64,000 bases of DNA, taken from positions 620,001-684,000 of the forward strand of contig JAUIRK010000293.1 of the NCBI GenBank assembly GCA_030549495.1. The letters are read 5' to 3'. Positions 61,301 through 63,618 of this stretch are shown here, in pieces (positions within the stretch are counted from its first letter, which is position 1; every line of letters starts with the position of its first letter). Both the position numbers and the translations under genes were made by a program. The DNA comes from Nectonema munidae (Eukaryota; Nematomorpha; Nectonematoida; Nectonematidae). The notes under the pieces were generated by a model. It was not told the DNA's origin. It saw only the letters and a list, made by a program, of their open reading frames with translations, and did not search any database.

Positions 61301-63618
61301 ATTAATTTTTATCAAATTATGCATACGAAACTAAAAGTAAGGGGATATAAGGAGCAAGATATATTTAAAAAGAATAAATATTTTTTGATTTGAAATTTTT
61401 CGATTCTTTGATTATTGACAAATATAATATTTAAAATGTGCAAATTGCAAAGTATAGGTAATAACTTTTGTAACATGTATGAGGTAGCAAAATATGAACA
61501 GAAAGTTTGATATTTTTTGATTTTTTCAAGAATATTTTTCGATTCTTTGATTACAGAATTTTATTTTGATTATTTGACAAATATAATATTTAAAATCGTG
61601 CAAATTGCAAAGTATAGGTAATAACTTTTGTAACATCGTATGAGGTAGAAAATATGAACAGAAAGTTTGATATTTTTGATTTTTTAAAGAATATTTTTCG
61701 ATTCTTTGATATGAATTATCGGGTATACAGGTTGGAGATGAACCATCGTAGTATACAGGTATAATGTATATAGGTAATAACTTACGTGGCATCGTCTCCC
61801 CGAATGAGGTATATCAAATCTTACATCTAGCAGAATGTGAACAGAAAGTTGAACATTGTCTCCCTAGTTATTTGTACATGGAATAGAAACCATCGTAGTA
61901 TACAGGTTGAAGATGAATCATCGTAGTATACAGGTTAGAGATGAATTATCGTAGTATACAGGTTGGAGATGAATCATTGTAGTATATAGTTTGGAGATGA
62001 ATCATCGTAGAATACAGATTGGAGAAGAATCCTCGTAATATACGGGTTGGAGATAACAAGCAAGTTGTCTACCCGCGTTCAACCGTACAGGTTATGAGAT
62101 TTATATATACCTTTATAGGGTATTAAGTCTTCTAAAATCCAAATCATTCCAATAATAATCAATAAGCTGAAATAAGTGTGGATGAAATTTTATTCATTGA
62201 TATTACTTACGTCAAAACAAACCACCTGAAATAATGTGTAAAACGAAATTTCATGTTCAATTTTTTTTTATCAGTAATGTAATAGCTGAAAACAAGCAGT
62301 TTGTGCAATTTTCTTGACACGCATAGACTCAGGTTTCATGGTGCGATTAGAGAAAATGTTCAATCACACAATGCACTGAGGAATGCCTATCTTGATACAA
62401 TCTTATCCCCTCTGAAATCCAAAGAATAACAAATAAATAAATAATATTTATAAATACATTGTCGTCTGTTCTGTGCGTATGCCAGGTGTTACAGATTAAC
62501 TGTCTACTCGTAACCTATGAGATCTCTCCCCTGAGGCACGGATCCACCATTTAGAACAGTCATACTCTTCCTCTCATTCTCTCTCTCTCTCTCTCTCTCA
62601 GACATGAGAAAGTGCATCTAAGATTTTGTATTACTCATAGGCAGTGTAATTACTTCCTAGCTAGTAGCTTCAAAATTTTCTACATCGGGATTTTTTTCGA
62701 AGTCATCATCAAACTTTTGTCCCACAACTTTTTTTCTTTTAAAAAAGTCTTAAACTCATTTTTCTAAATTAATATTTTAATTAAAAATTTTCTGAATCAT
62801 TAATTCTGCGTTCCTTGGTGAGAGCTTCAATTTATTTTTCTCTCTAATTAATCTGATTTTTAATTTTGAACACTTAAATTTTTTTAATTTTTTAGCGCTG
62901 CCATTCATCCCTTTTTTAATGAAAACAAACGAACGTAATAGTGGACACTGAAATGCCTTTAAAACGTATAAAGAAACAATGCGTGATTGCTACGTTGCTA
63001 TCTAAGCATGACTGCTACGTTTGCTATCTGAAAATCGCCATTGTTTTCACATTTGAATGAACATTGTTTCCCTGAAAAAGAAGAGTACCATCCATACTTC
63101 GAAAACTAATCACACCCTTTCCATTTTAGTCTATGTAAATGAATATCTCTATTATATATTTTTCATGAAACAAGCATCGAATCGGATGTTTCACTTTCTT
63201 ATTTTTTTCGTATGAATATTTCTTGTAAAGTTTATGAAAGAAAATCGACTATTTTATTCAAGCAGACTTTGCTTTATCGTCATCTTACCCACTAGTCTAA
63301 AAACATGAAGAAAACTTTACAAACTTGTGGGCGTTTTATAAATTTTTGTTTGAAACGAGTACTAAGTAACAACGCCCAATGATGATAGTGGTTATGGCTC
63401 TTCTTATCTTACTATTTGCACTTCTTATTTTCATACATAGGGGATTGGAACTGCTTCACTTATTACTTTTTCTCCTATTAGGATGTGGATGAAAGAACGA
63501 GCATGAAGTATCCTGAGTTGTACACCTATGGCATAAACAGTTCCTTCTTCAATATTTCCTCCTTTGTTTGCTCCTCCTTTCATGGCATCATCACATCTCT
63601 AATAGTCTACATCATCCC
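8060..63618 (+). CDS. ATP8B: ATP8B-like P4-ATPase (phospholipid flippase), spliced, 16 exons seen, both ends incomplete
   Basis: P4-ATPases move aminophospholipids or phosphatidylcholine from the outer to the cytosolic leaflet, usually with a CDC50-type beta subunit; that role is family knowledge. Sixteen exons (listed separately) join in phase with GT..AG introns and no stops, giving about 969 residues. In order one sees the N-terminal [12 protein letters not shown] segment, TM1-TM2 ([13 protein letters not shown]), the A-domain DLDGETNLK, TM3-TM4 with [13 protein letters not shown] with the phosphorylated Asp, [66 protein letters not shown] and [24 protein letters not shown] and [19 protein letters not shown] resemble ATP8B2-type proteins more than ATP8A. 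All catalytic motifs are intact, so I read it as a working gene. The exon(s) with the start codon, which must end in codon phase 1, and the 3' end were not found. ATP8A is the alternative class. Confidence 0.88.
8543..8845 (+). mobile_element. hAT-type MITE, copy A
   Basis: 303 bp. The left end CAATCATTCTCAAC and right end GTTGAGAAAAACTG are variants of the CAGTGRTTCTCAAC hAT terminus. The flanks TTCTAGAG (8535-8542) and TTTTAGAG (8846-8853) match at 7 of 8 bases, the length expected for hAT. Internal phrases such as GGACCCCTCTAAAAATATTG recur in the longer copy at 46532-47078. Noncoding; it sits in the first visible intron. Confidence 0.75.
8854..11103. other. Intron sequence, no gene
   Basis: AT-rich intron of the flippase. 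The only recognisable item is a fragment at about 11004-11050. Its reverse complement reads TGAGTACGGTTGGTTAGG, resembling the tRNA-like head of the SINEs at 16440 and 54103. Confidence 0.45.
11104..11217 (+). CDS. ATP8B: P4-ATPase exon, amphipathic stretch and TM1
   Basis: 38 codons beginning [18 protein letters not shown] and ending YFLVLLILQ. This is the strongly conserved TSKYNxLTFxPxNLFEQFxRxANxYFLxLLILQ block that leads into the first membrane helix. The acceptor is TAG and the donor GTAGTT; the exon starts and ends in phase 0. A 36-bp minisatellite begins about 60 bp after the donor. Confidence 0.92.
11278..12040. repeat. 36-bp minisatellite
   Basis: Tandem units of about 36 bp built on GATTCTAGGTCCAGTTAAAG and ATCATTGGTACCGCGT. 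The unit length is a multiple of three, so one frame reads [12 protein letters not shown] over and over (about 11768-11983). This is a by-product, not a gene. Left units carry GACGTGTGAAAGAT variants and right units GTCCAGTTAAAGAT, so two sub-families are mixed. Positions 11470-11576 degrade into long T, G and A runs that look like poor-quality or misassembled sequence. Confidence 0.92.
12041..15350. other. Intron sequence, no gene recognised
   Basis: Very AT-rich at 12040-13450. At 13460-14300 the composition is less extreme and a minus-strand open stretch (14030-14284) exists, but I cannot relate it to any family. No splice-consistent flippase exon lies here. Confidence 0.4.
15876..16237. 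mobile_element. MITE with internal 42-bp tandem repeats
   Basis: Identical 8-bp flanks GTTAGTTT (15868-15875 and 16238-16245). The ends are inverted: GGTCCTCGGACATTTCGCCC at left, and the complement of GTTCGACAGACATTTCGCCC at right. Inside, about four 42-bp units (GACAGTTCGCCCCATTATTT plus TCATAAGACA-type remainder) run from about 15885 to 16060. The open frame over them ([14 protein letters not shown] repeated) is an accident of the repeat. The duplication length points to hAT. Confidence 0.8.
16440..16620 (-). mobile_element. tRNA-derived SINE, copy 1
   Basis: On the minus strand the head reads GGCAGGTTGGTTGAGATGAT, with an A-box-like TGGTTGAGATGATGG, then a B-box-like GGATTCGATTCC. The body, with CATAGTTTGACATAAGCGG and later ATGAAAATACATCC, matches the SINE at 54103-54545 with substitutions. 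Target duplications were not resolved here; limits are approximate. Confidence 0.6.
17302..17345. repeat. GT/GA microsatellite
   Basis: Adjacent (GT)n, (GA)n and (GT)n runs inside piggyBac 2. Confidence 0.9.
18290..18990 (+). pseudogene. piggyBac transposase core, broken
   Basis: Pieces align in order with the transposase at 40212-41228. AVTIDEH holds the first catalytic Asp; [11 protein letters not shown] and QIYVSGL follow; a stretch near 18490-18545 reads as [12 protein letters not shown] across a frame change and holds the second Asp. Then come LTICGTV and [20 protein letters not shown], and [20 protein letters not shown] holds the third Asp, followed by [20 protein letters not shown]. 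Several stops and frame changes interrupt it. Domain order and all three Asp positions are still readable. Confidence 0.85.
19490..19610 (+). pseudogene. piggyBac C-terminal cysteine-rich domain
   Basis: Encodes [20 protein letters not shown] then [15 protein letters not shown], the C-terminal Cys/His zinc-binding tail typical of piggyBac transposases, which helps bind the element's ends. It lies in the same element as the core at 18290-18990, about 500 bp downstream, in a different frame. Confidence 0.75.
19761..20020. repeat. Long hairpin / fold-back MITE
   Basis: Two arms of about 115 bp (19761-19875 and 19904-20020) are inverted copies with roughly ten mismatches, around a 28-bp loop (19876-19903). 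The arms carry TTGGGCACAGGATTTTAAAC and ACGGTGAATTTTCGC on one strand and the complement on the other. It lies downstream of the transposase tail of piggyBac 2. No target duplication is clear because the flanks are part of the palindrome. Confidence 0.85.
20892..21377. mobile_element. MITE with ATATTCGAT flanks
   Basis: Flanked by identical ATATTCGAT at 20883-20891 and 21378-21386. Inverted ends share AAAAATGCCCCC, and a longer inner match AATTAAAAAGTAGGAAAAAA with the following TGCC. Inside is another hAT-like terminus in reverse orientation (complement of CAGGGGCGTAAATC, about 21118-21131). The 8-9-bp duplication suggests hAT. Noncoding. Confidence 0.75.
21890..21988 (+). CDS. ATP8B: P4-ATPase exon, TM2
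   Basis: 33 codons: [20 protein letters not shown] followed by [13 protein letters not shown]. This is the TM2 segment of class 1 P4-ATPases, whose usual form is [32 protein letters not shown]. The acceptor is TTTAAG and the donor GTAAAT; phase is 0 at both ends. It lies 270 bp beyond the 6.26-kb transposon block in the same intron. Confidence 0.93.
22555..24010 (+). pseudogene. hAT transposase remnant (ZMYM1/DUF4371 type), plus strand
   Basis: Plus-strand fragments follow the order of this transposase group. [17 protein letters not shown] with [10 protein letters not shown] (about 22570-22645) is the N-terminal zinc-finger region, then [33 protein letters not shown] (about 23182-23240) corresponds to GxGYDGAAxMxGxxxGx[21 protein letters not shown] (about 23930-23990) is the C-terminal dimerisation motif. 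Stops and frame changes separate the blocks. No terminal repeats were matched. It converges on the opposite-strand copy at 24182-26702. Confidence 0.7.
24182..26702 (-). mobile_element. hAT transposon (ZMYM1/DUF4371-like), broken, minus strand
   Basis: The terminus CAGTGGCGGATCCAGCTTTT at 24182 is a classic hAT end; the opposite end was not found. The coding order on the minus strand is: start [20 protein letters not shown] at 26702; zinc-finger and DUF4371 pieces at 26262-25550 ([37 protein letters not shown] then [16 protein letters not shown]); then the C-terminal dimerisation domain 24616-24323 ([40 protein letters not shown]). A TAG replaces the expected Tyr in GQGYDGAA, and other frame changes split it, so it is inactive. 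Confidence 0.85.
26703..28590. other. Intron sequence, no gene recognised
   Basis: AT-rich flippase intron. At about 27605-27720 there is GAGTCGGAGCCGGAGTC-type sequence, echoed near 28018-28060; it may be an old repeat I cannot name. Open stretches on both strands here match nothing I know. Confidence 0.4.
28591..28731 (+). CDS. ATP8B: P4-ATPase exon, start of A domain
   Basis: 47 codons opening [19 protein letters not shown] and ending [14 protein letters not shown]. This corresponds to the family's RHKxDxxVNxRxxxVL ... VGDxIKLxNNxxVPAD region of the actuator domain. The acceptor is CTTTTTAG and the donor GTATGA; phase is 0 at both ends. Confidence 0.93.
29233..29303 (+). CDS. ATP8B: P4-ATPase exon, A domain ([11 protein letters not shown])
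   Basis: Encodes [20 protein letters not shown] then DLDG, the near-invariant stretch before the dephosphorylation loop. The acceptor is ATTTAG and the donor GTAATA, leaving phase 2. The split Gly codon is finished by the first base of the next exon, giving DGETNLK. Confidence 0.95.
29304..30735. other. Intron sequence, no gene recognised
   Basis: AT-rich. A short direct duplication TCATTGCGAATATCCAC occurs twice at about 30291-30322. No transposon ends were seen. Confidence 0.45.
30736..30818 (+). CDS. ATP8B: P4-ATPase exon, DGET dephosphorylation motif
   Basis: Completes Gly and continues [19 protein letters not shown] to [12 protein letters not shown] is the P4 counterpart of the TGE motif that hydrolyses the aspartyl-phosphate. 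The acceptor is TTTTAG and the donor GTATTA, leaving phase 1. The spliced codon becomes Ala in [11 protein letters not shown], where homologues have FxGxIxCExPN. Confidence 0.93.
31645..31765 (+). CDS. ATP8B: P4-ATPase exon, end of A domain
   Basis: Encodes [18 protein letters not shown] to [11 protein letters not shown], matching CExPNNxLxxFxGxL ... LLRGCxLRNT. The usual Cys after LLRG is Ser here. The acceptor is TTCTTCAG and the donor GTAAGA. Only a 54-bp intron (31766-31819) separates it from the next exon, by far the shortest in the gene. Confidence 0.94.
31820..31946 (+). CDS. ATP8B: P4-ATPase exon, stalk before TM3
   Basis: Encodes [20 protein letters not shown] then [22 protein letters not shown], aligning with NTxWxxGxVIFAGxDTKxMxNSGxxxxKRTxID. 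The acceptor is GTCCAG; the first base completes the split Arg codon from the exon upstream. The donor is GTAAGA and phase 0. Confidence 0.95.
32280..33450 (+). other. Possible remnant of an unidentified transposon
   Basis: Within the intron 31947-34952 the plus strand gives broken but protein-like pieces ([57 protein letters not shown]) in several frames. They look like decayed coding sequence rather than random AT-rich DNA, but I cannot assign a family and see no ends. Confidence 0.3.
34074..34203 (-). mobile_element. TTAA-flanked MITE, copy 2
   Basis: 130 bp between TTAA 34070-34073 and TTAA 34204-34207. The ends are good inverted repeats: CCAGTTATCGACCA at left, and the complement of CCGGTTATCAACCA at right. 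The interior (CAGACGATATCTAATGCAAA, later CGCAGACGATTCAC) matches the reverse complement of the element at 4538-4682, so the two are one family in opposite orientations. Confidence 0.75.
34208..34952. other. Intron sequence, no gene recognised
   Basis: AT-rich tail of the 3.0-kb flippase intron. No repeat or coding signal could be named. Confidence 0.45.
34953..35164 (+). CDS. ATP8B: P4-ATPase exon, TM3-TM4 with PISL
   Basis: Encodes two hydrophobic helices around a short exoplasmic loop: [20 protein letters not shown], then [24 protein letters not shown] replaces the PEGL of ion pumps and is the P4 hallmark for lipid passage along TM4 (family knowledge). The loop between the helices is shorter and less conserved than in vertebrates. 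The acceptor is GTACAG and the donor GTATGT; phase 2, completed to Ser in VSIEMIR by the next exon. Confidence 0.92.
35742..36978 (-). mobile_element. Tigger/pogo (Tc1-mariner) transposon, decayed
   Basis: The right end AATTAACGGTCGTTAACTG stops at 36978 and is followed by TA, the pogo/Tigger target site. Minus-strand coding begins near 36800 with a CENP-B-type helix-turn-helix ([35 protein letters not shown]). It continues to the DDE domain at 36313-36065 ([56 protein letters not shown]), where DE is the first catalytic Asp. The usual DNAxxH segment is not visible. Stops interrupt it and the left inverted end was not found; the left limit given is that of open sequence. Confidence 0.75.
36979..37482. 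other. Intron sequence, no gene recognised
   Basis: About 500 bp of AT-rich sequence between the Tigger remnant and the catalytic flippase exon. No feature seen. Confidence 0.5.
37483..38268 (+). CDS. ATP8B: P4-ATPase exon, phosphorylation and nucleotide-binding domains
   Basis: The largest exon, 262 codons. It opens [18 protein letters not shown], followed by a Ser/Thr/Asn-rich linker, [20 protein letters not shown] with the catalytic Asp, then [51 protein letters not shown] and [13 protein letters not shown]. It ends FHQAS before donor GTATCT. The acceptor is CTTTTTAG. The N domain is somewhat shorter than in vertebrates between LTLKG and CHTVV. An open frame continues past the donor to 38383, but those residues match nothing in the family. 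Confidence 0.97.
38678..38746. repeat. 69-bp TTAA-flanked inverted repeat
   Basis: CCCATTTT at left and AAAATGGG at right, each bordered by TTAA (38674-38677, 38747-38750). Only the terminal 8 bp pair well. It may be a very small piggyBac-type MITE or a chance palindrome. Confidence 0.4.
38830..39550 (-). pseudogene. Tc1/mariner-like transposase remnant
   Basis: The minus strand reads FFDKICW, then [20 protein letters not shown] and [10 protein letters not shown] (about 39030-38925). This fits the Tc1-like SDEAxFxxxGxxNxxNxxxW block with the first catalytic Asp. Upstream on that strand (39283-39041) RRPNSVKSK and a helix-turn-helix-like piece occur in another frame. No terminal repeats were recognised. 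Confidence 0.45.
40115..40217 (-). pseudogene. piggyBac C-terminal Cys-rich tail, out of frame
   Basis: [20 protein letters not shown] followed by NCLH and a stop. The Cys/His spacing matches the piggyBac zinc-binding tail. It lies directly after the core's stop but one base out of frame, so a single-base change has cut the tail from the transposase. Confidence 0.8.
40212..41291 (-). CDS. piggyBac transposase core (DDD)
   Basis: Cut-and-paste transposase, excising and inserting at TTAA. The frame is open from about 41291 ([20 protein letters not shown]) to TAA at 40212-40214. It shows [13 protein letters not shown] (first Asp), [37 protein letters not shown] (second Asp; usual form DNFFTS), [13 protein letters not shown] and [20 protein letters not shown] (third Asp), then [20 protein letters not shown]. 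No ATG opens the core, so it continued from the N-terminal part at 42314-42642. Between them lies about 1 kb that is either a degraded insertion or an intron. Confidence 0.9.
   Translation of the reverse strand, partial: RKPNPKHINLKNYAESFQVFHLLSYFSCLLYIGQSMDQRIKISNLFSDAFGVPFLKAALGRNMFLLVHTFLSFDEKTERNPDDKISPIRKIHNHFYKVFSNFWTPNRAVTIDEQLVSFRGRCNIKIYDPKKPGHYGLKFYHLNDAKSFYFLKPEIYVSGLPNKEYFSAKHIIKRLISDIGLPSGCGIYMDRFFTSHEIAEWALSKSFTVCGTVMSSRRCIPKLLHPTYLKTLKLSECESRIVYSRQASLSAYIPRKHATRNFKVVYILSSQHRKKVSSEFSKPESLIEYNKYKGGVDVANRMVKQYKSYKPCRRWTRAAFSNYLDISALNAFIIAKFNAHENFPSIKSSGRKIFIKKLA
41908..42145. mobile_element. Possible hAT-like MITE inside piggyBac 1
   Basis: The left end CAGTGATAGATTTACCC and the right end (complement of CTAGTGATGGATCTACT) are inverted. 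C/G-rich blocks just inside each end (GGTACCCCCTATCCTCCC, AGCCCCCACCCCACC) differ from the AT-rich surroundings. No 8-bp duplication was found, so the call is tentative. Confidence 0.4.
42314..42642 (-). pseudogene. piggyBac transposase N-terminus
   Basis: ATG at 42642 gives [19 protein letters not shown], an acidic/Ser-rich start like that of other piggyBac proteins. A run of seven As on the plus strand (about 42585-42592) marks a frame change. The next frame reads [18 protein letters not shown] and ends [18 protein letters not shown], the usual FFxxxLxxxIxxxTNxYA region. It then stops. Confidence 0.7.
42893..43324. other. Intron sequence, no gene recognised
   Basis: About 430 bp between piggyBac 1 and the flippase exon at 43325. 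No feature seen. Confidence 0.5.
43325..43503 (+). CDS. ATP8B: P4-ATPase exon, P domain ([18 protein letters not shown])
   Basis: Encodes [20 protein letters not shown] through [20 protein letters not shown] to [16 protein letters not shown] is a conserved P-domain hinge motif. The acceptor is TTTAAG and the donor GTACTC; phase 1, so that GCA-G|AA gives KAETAIN across the junction. A complete piggyBac lies in the intron just upstream. Confidence 0.96.
43504..46090. other. Intron sequence, no gene recognised
   Basis: 2.6 kb of AT-rich intron. A plus-strand open stretch at 45192-45389 matches nothing I know. No transposon ends were found. Confidence 0.45.
46091..46374 (+). CDS. ATP8B: P4-ATPase exon, variable P-domain insertion
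   Basis: Opens with the conserved [17 protein letters not shown], then continues for about 75 residues in a Ser-rich, weakly conserved stretch ending [10 protein letters not shown]. This corresponds to the variable region before the family's LVIxGxSL. The acceptor is CTTTTAG and the donor GTATCC; phase 0 at the end. The variable part is shorter than in human ATP8B1. Confidence 0.92.
46532..47078 (+). mobile_element. hAT-type MITE, copy B (longer)
   Basis: Begins CAGTGATTCTCAATC and ends TTGAGAAAAAGTG, inverted hAT-type ends. The flanks GTCTATTT (46524-46531) and GTCTACTG (47079-47086) match at 6 of 8. It shares phrases with copy A (ATGGACCCCTCTAAAAATAT, TTCGAAAAAATATGTT) but is about 245 bp longer in the middle. 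Noncoding; it lies in the 1.36-kb intron. Confidence 0.7.
47735..47921 (+). CDS. ATP8B: P4-ATPase exon, [10 protein letters not shown] hinge
   Basis: Encodes [20 protein letters not shown], then [20 protein letters not shown], then [16 protein letters not shown]. These are the C-R-x-TPxQKAxxV and [12 protein letters not shown] Mg-binding motifs; homologues usually have VICCRVTP where this reads VIACRLTP. The acceptor is CCCTAG and the donor GTACGC, leaving phase 1. Confidence 0.96.
47922..48636. other. Intron sequence, no gene recognised
   Basis: AT-rich start of the 7.1-kb intron. No feature seen before the TTAA at 48637. Confidence 0.45.
49000..49052. repeat. 53-bp palindrome rich in GTGCAC/GTACAC
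   Basis: Runs from TTGTTCACAAATGTGCACAC through CAGGTGCACCCTG to TGTGTGCACAA; the two halves pair with few mismatches. Related ACATATGTGTACA motifs recur at both ends of the surrounding element. It is likely a terminal or regulatory repeat of the transposon. Confidence 0.7.
49170..49419 (+). pseudogene. Small plus-strand coding remnant before the retroelement
   Basis: Reads [20 protein letters not shown], then [20 protein letters not shown] and [18 protein letters not shown], then a stop. [20 protein letters not shown] looks like a small SH3- or chromo-like beta-barrel. From position I infer it is the N-terminal part of the piggyBac-like element whose tail is at 51364-51549; I cannot exclude an unrelated gene fragment. 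Confidence 0.4.
49430..51300. mobile_element. Broken retroelement: RT on plus, RNase H on minus strand
   Basis: GC-richer than all of its surroundings. The plus strand (about 49740-50450) carries a reverse transcriptase with recognisable [31 protein letters not shown] and [11 protein letters not shown] (catalytic DD). The minus strand (about 51260-50490) carries the following part of a related element: [14 protein letters not shown], then an RNase H-like stretch with [10 protein letters not shown] and [10 protein letters not shown]. The opposed strands mean an inversion or two copies joined tail to tail. The clade is uncertain (LTR or DIRS-type). Terminal repeats, gag and integrase were not seen. 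Broken in several places; an old, truncated fossil. Confidence 0.75.
51364..51549 (+). pseudogene. piggyBac-like C-terminal Cys-rich tail
   Basis: Reads [20 protein letters not shown], then [20 protein letters not shown] and [19 protein letters not shown], then a stop. CxxxxC...CxxCxxxLC...HxxxxH is the zinc-binding tail of piggyBac-family proteins. It follows directly after the retroelement, implying that the retroelement sits in, or replaced, the transposase. Confidence 0.75.
52322..52565. mobile_element. Small hAT-type MITE
   Basis: The left end is CAGGGGTGCGCACATCC followed by a run of about 20 Gs; the right end is GGCGTGCGCGCCCTTA, an imperfect inverse. The flanks TTATAACC (52314-52321) and TTATGACT (52566-52573) match at 6 of 8. 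The left end closely resembles the ends of the 15359-21616 block. Confidence 0.6.
52780..53900 (+). pseudogene. piggyBac transposase remnant 4
   Basis: An acidic leader ([19 protein letters not shown]) is followed by [51 protein letters not shown] and [16 protein letters not shown], which match the N-terminal half of piggyBac transposases (FIGILIRAGxxRDN ... ELW ... RPFY). Farther on, [13 protein letters not shown] recalls the segment after the second catalytic Asp. Many stops and no recognised ends; an older copy than piggyBac 1. Confidence 0.6.
53975..54822. mobile_element. Fold-back element interrupted by a SINE
   Basis: The left arm at 53975-54102 (AAATTGAAAAATATTGAGAT through CTGAAGAAGTGAAAGT) is mirrored at about 54697-54822. 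The inner arm 54546-54612 (ATAGATGGAGAAAAATGAAG then ATAAAAGCTTT) is mirrored at 54636-54690. With the 443-bp SINE at 54103-54545 taken as a later insertion, the element is a hairpin with arms of about 195-200 bp and a short loop near 54613-54635. Target duplication not determined. Confidence 0.8.
54103..54545 (-). mobile_element. tRNA-derived SINE, copy 2, with 11-bp target duplication
   Basis: Bounded by GAAGTGAAAGT on both sides (54092-54102, 54546-54556). On the minus strand the head reads GCATGAGTAGGGTTGGTTAG, with A-box-like TGGTTAGATGCTGG and B-box GGTTCGATCCC. The body, with CATAGTTCGATACAAGCGC and ATGAAAATACCTC, matches the SINE at 16440-16620. The rest of the 443 bp towards 54103 is SINE tail or co-mobilised sequence. 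Such elements are moved by LINE enzymes; no LINE is in the window. Confidence 0.75.
55003..55226 (+). CDS. ATP8B: P4-ATPase exon, GVGISGKEG to TM6
   Basis: Encodes [60 protein letters not shown] and [15 protein letters not shown], covering the C-terminal membrane region through TM5-TM6. The family usually has AAHIGVGISGQEG. The acceptor is TTTTTAG and the donor GTATGG; phase 0. The open frame extends both ways beyond the exon, but only this core matches. Confidence 0.96.
55680..55876. repeat. 197-bp inverted repeat (fold-back MITE)
   Basis: Arms of about 57 bp: GTTACGTTAATAAAAATTGT through GCCTCCTTTGTTGTTAT, and the inverse ending CAATTTTTATTAAAGTAAC, around an 83-bp centre. No target duplication is evident. 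It lies in the 2.06-kb intron. Confidence 0.8.
55877..57284. other. Intron sequence, no gene recognised
   Basis: AT-rich. A (TA)n run lies just upstream at about 55453-55469. No other element was named. Confidence 0.45.
57285..57368 (+). CDS. ATP8B: P4-ATPase exon, TM7 region
   Basis: 28 codons: [20 protein letters not shown] then MALAIFDQ. This is the conserved FNxxYTSLPVLxxGxFDQDV segment. The acceptor is TTTTGCAG and the donor GTGAAT; phase 0. The joined sequence reads [16 protein letters not shown] with the exon at 63482. Confidence 0.94.
57369..58559. other. Intron sequence, (AAT)n microsatellite
   Basis: A trinucleotide run of about 13 AAT units lies at about 58286-58326. Nothing else is recognisable. 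Confidence 0.5.
58590..59310. repeat. Tandem duplication of about 360 bp
   Basis: Phrases such as TATACTCTTTGTGG, GCTTTTATGTGAGGTCAGTC, TAGTTTCAAAAAATACC and TTTTACTTTTTATGGGTCAG occur in order in 58610-58945 and again in 58960-59300. A third, partial copy (GGTCAGTATAATGTTTTTCT to GTACAAGTTTTGTTGGATAA) is at about 59943-60050. Divergence suggests an old duplication or a satellite-like repeat. Noncoding. Confidence 0.8.
60510..62101. repeat. 1.6-kb palindrome with internal tandem repeats
   Basis: Left arm about 60510-61280, right arm about 61325-62101, spacer under 50 bp. The outermost match is CTCATAACTGTACGGTTGAA versus the inverse of ACCGTACAGGTTATGAGA. Each arm carries, from outside in: several 27-bp-like units (GTATACTACGATGATTCATC plus TCCAACCT), a block with GGGGAGACGATGCCACGTAA, two copies of a roughly 150-bp block containing TTTGCAATTTGCACGATTTT, and a centre with CCCCTTACTTTTA. 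A further inverted copy of the 150-bp block lies outside the left arm at 60284-60430. No coding capacity. Confidence 0.9.
62111..63481. other. Intron sequence, (CT)n microsatellite
   Basis: A TC/CT run of about 12 units at about 62575-62600. The rest is AT-rich without recognisable features. Confidence 0.5.
63482..63618 (+). CDS. ATP8B: P4-ATPase exon, TM8 region; 3' edge uncertain
   Basis: Encodes [40 protein letters not shown] and IVYIIP. The start is the conserved DQDVxxxxSMxYPxLY block and the rest a hydrophobic helix. The acceptor is CTATTAG. I place the donor at GTATTA after IIP, because homologues continue xFFIPYG from a following exon, which would lie outside the window. Otherwise the frame runs on a few codons to TAA at 63643-63645, which would make an unusually short C-terminus. 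Confidence 0.85.

Noticed and set aside
60955-61792. Repeated frames reading [19 protein letters not shown]
   Set aside because: They are copies of the 150-bp block inside the 1.6-kb palindrome, found on both strands.
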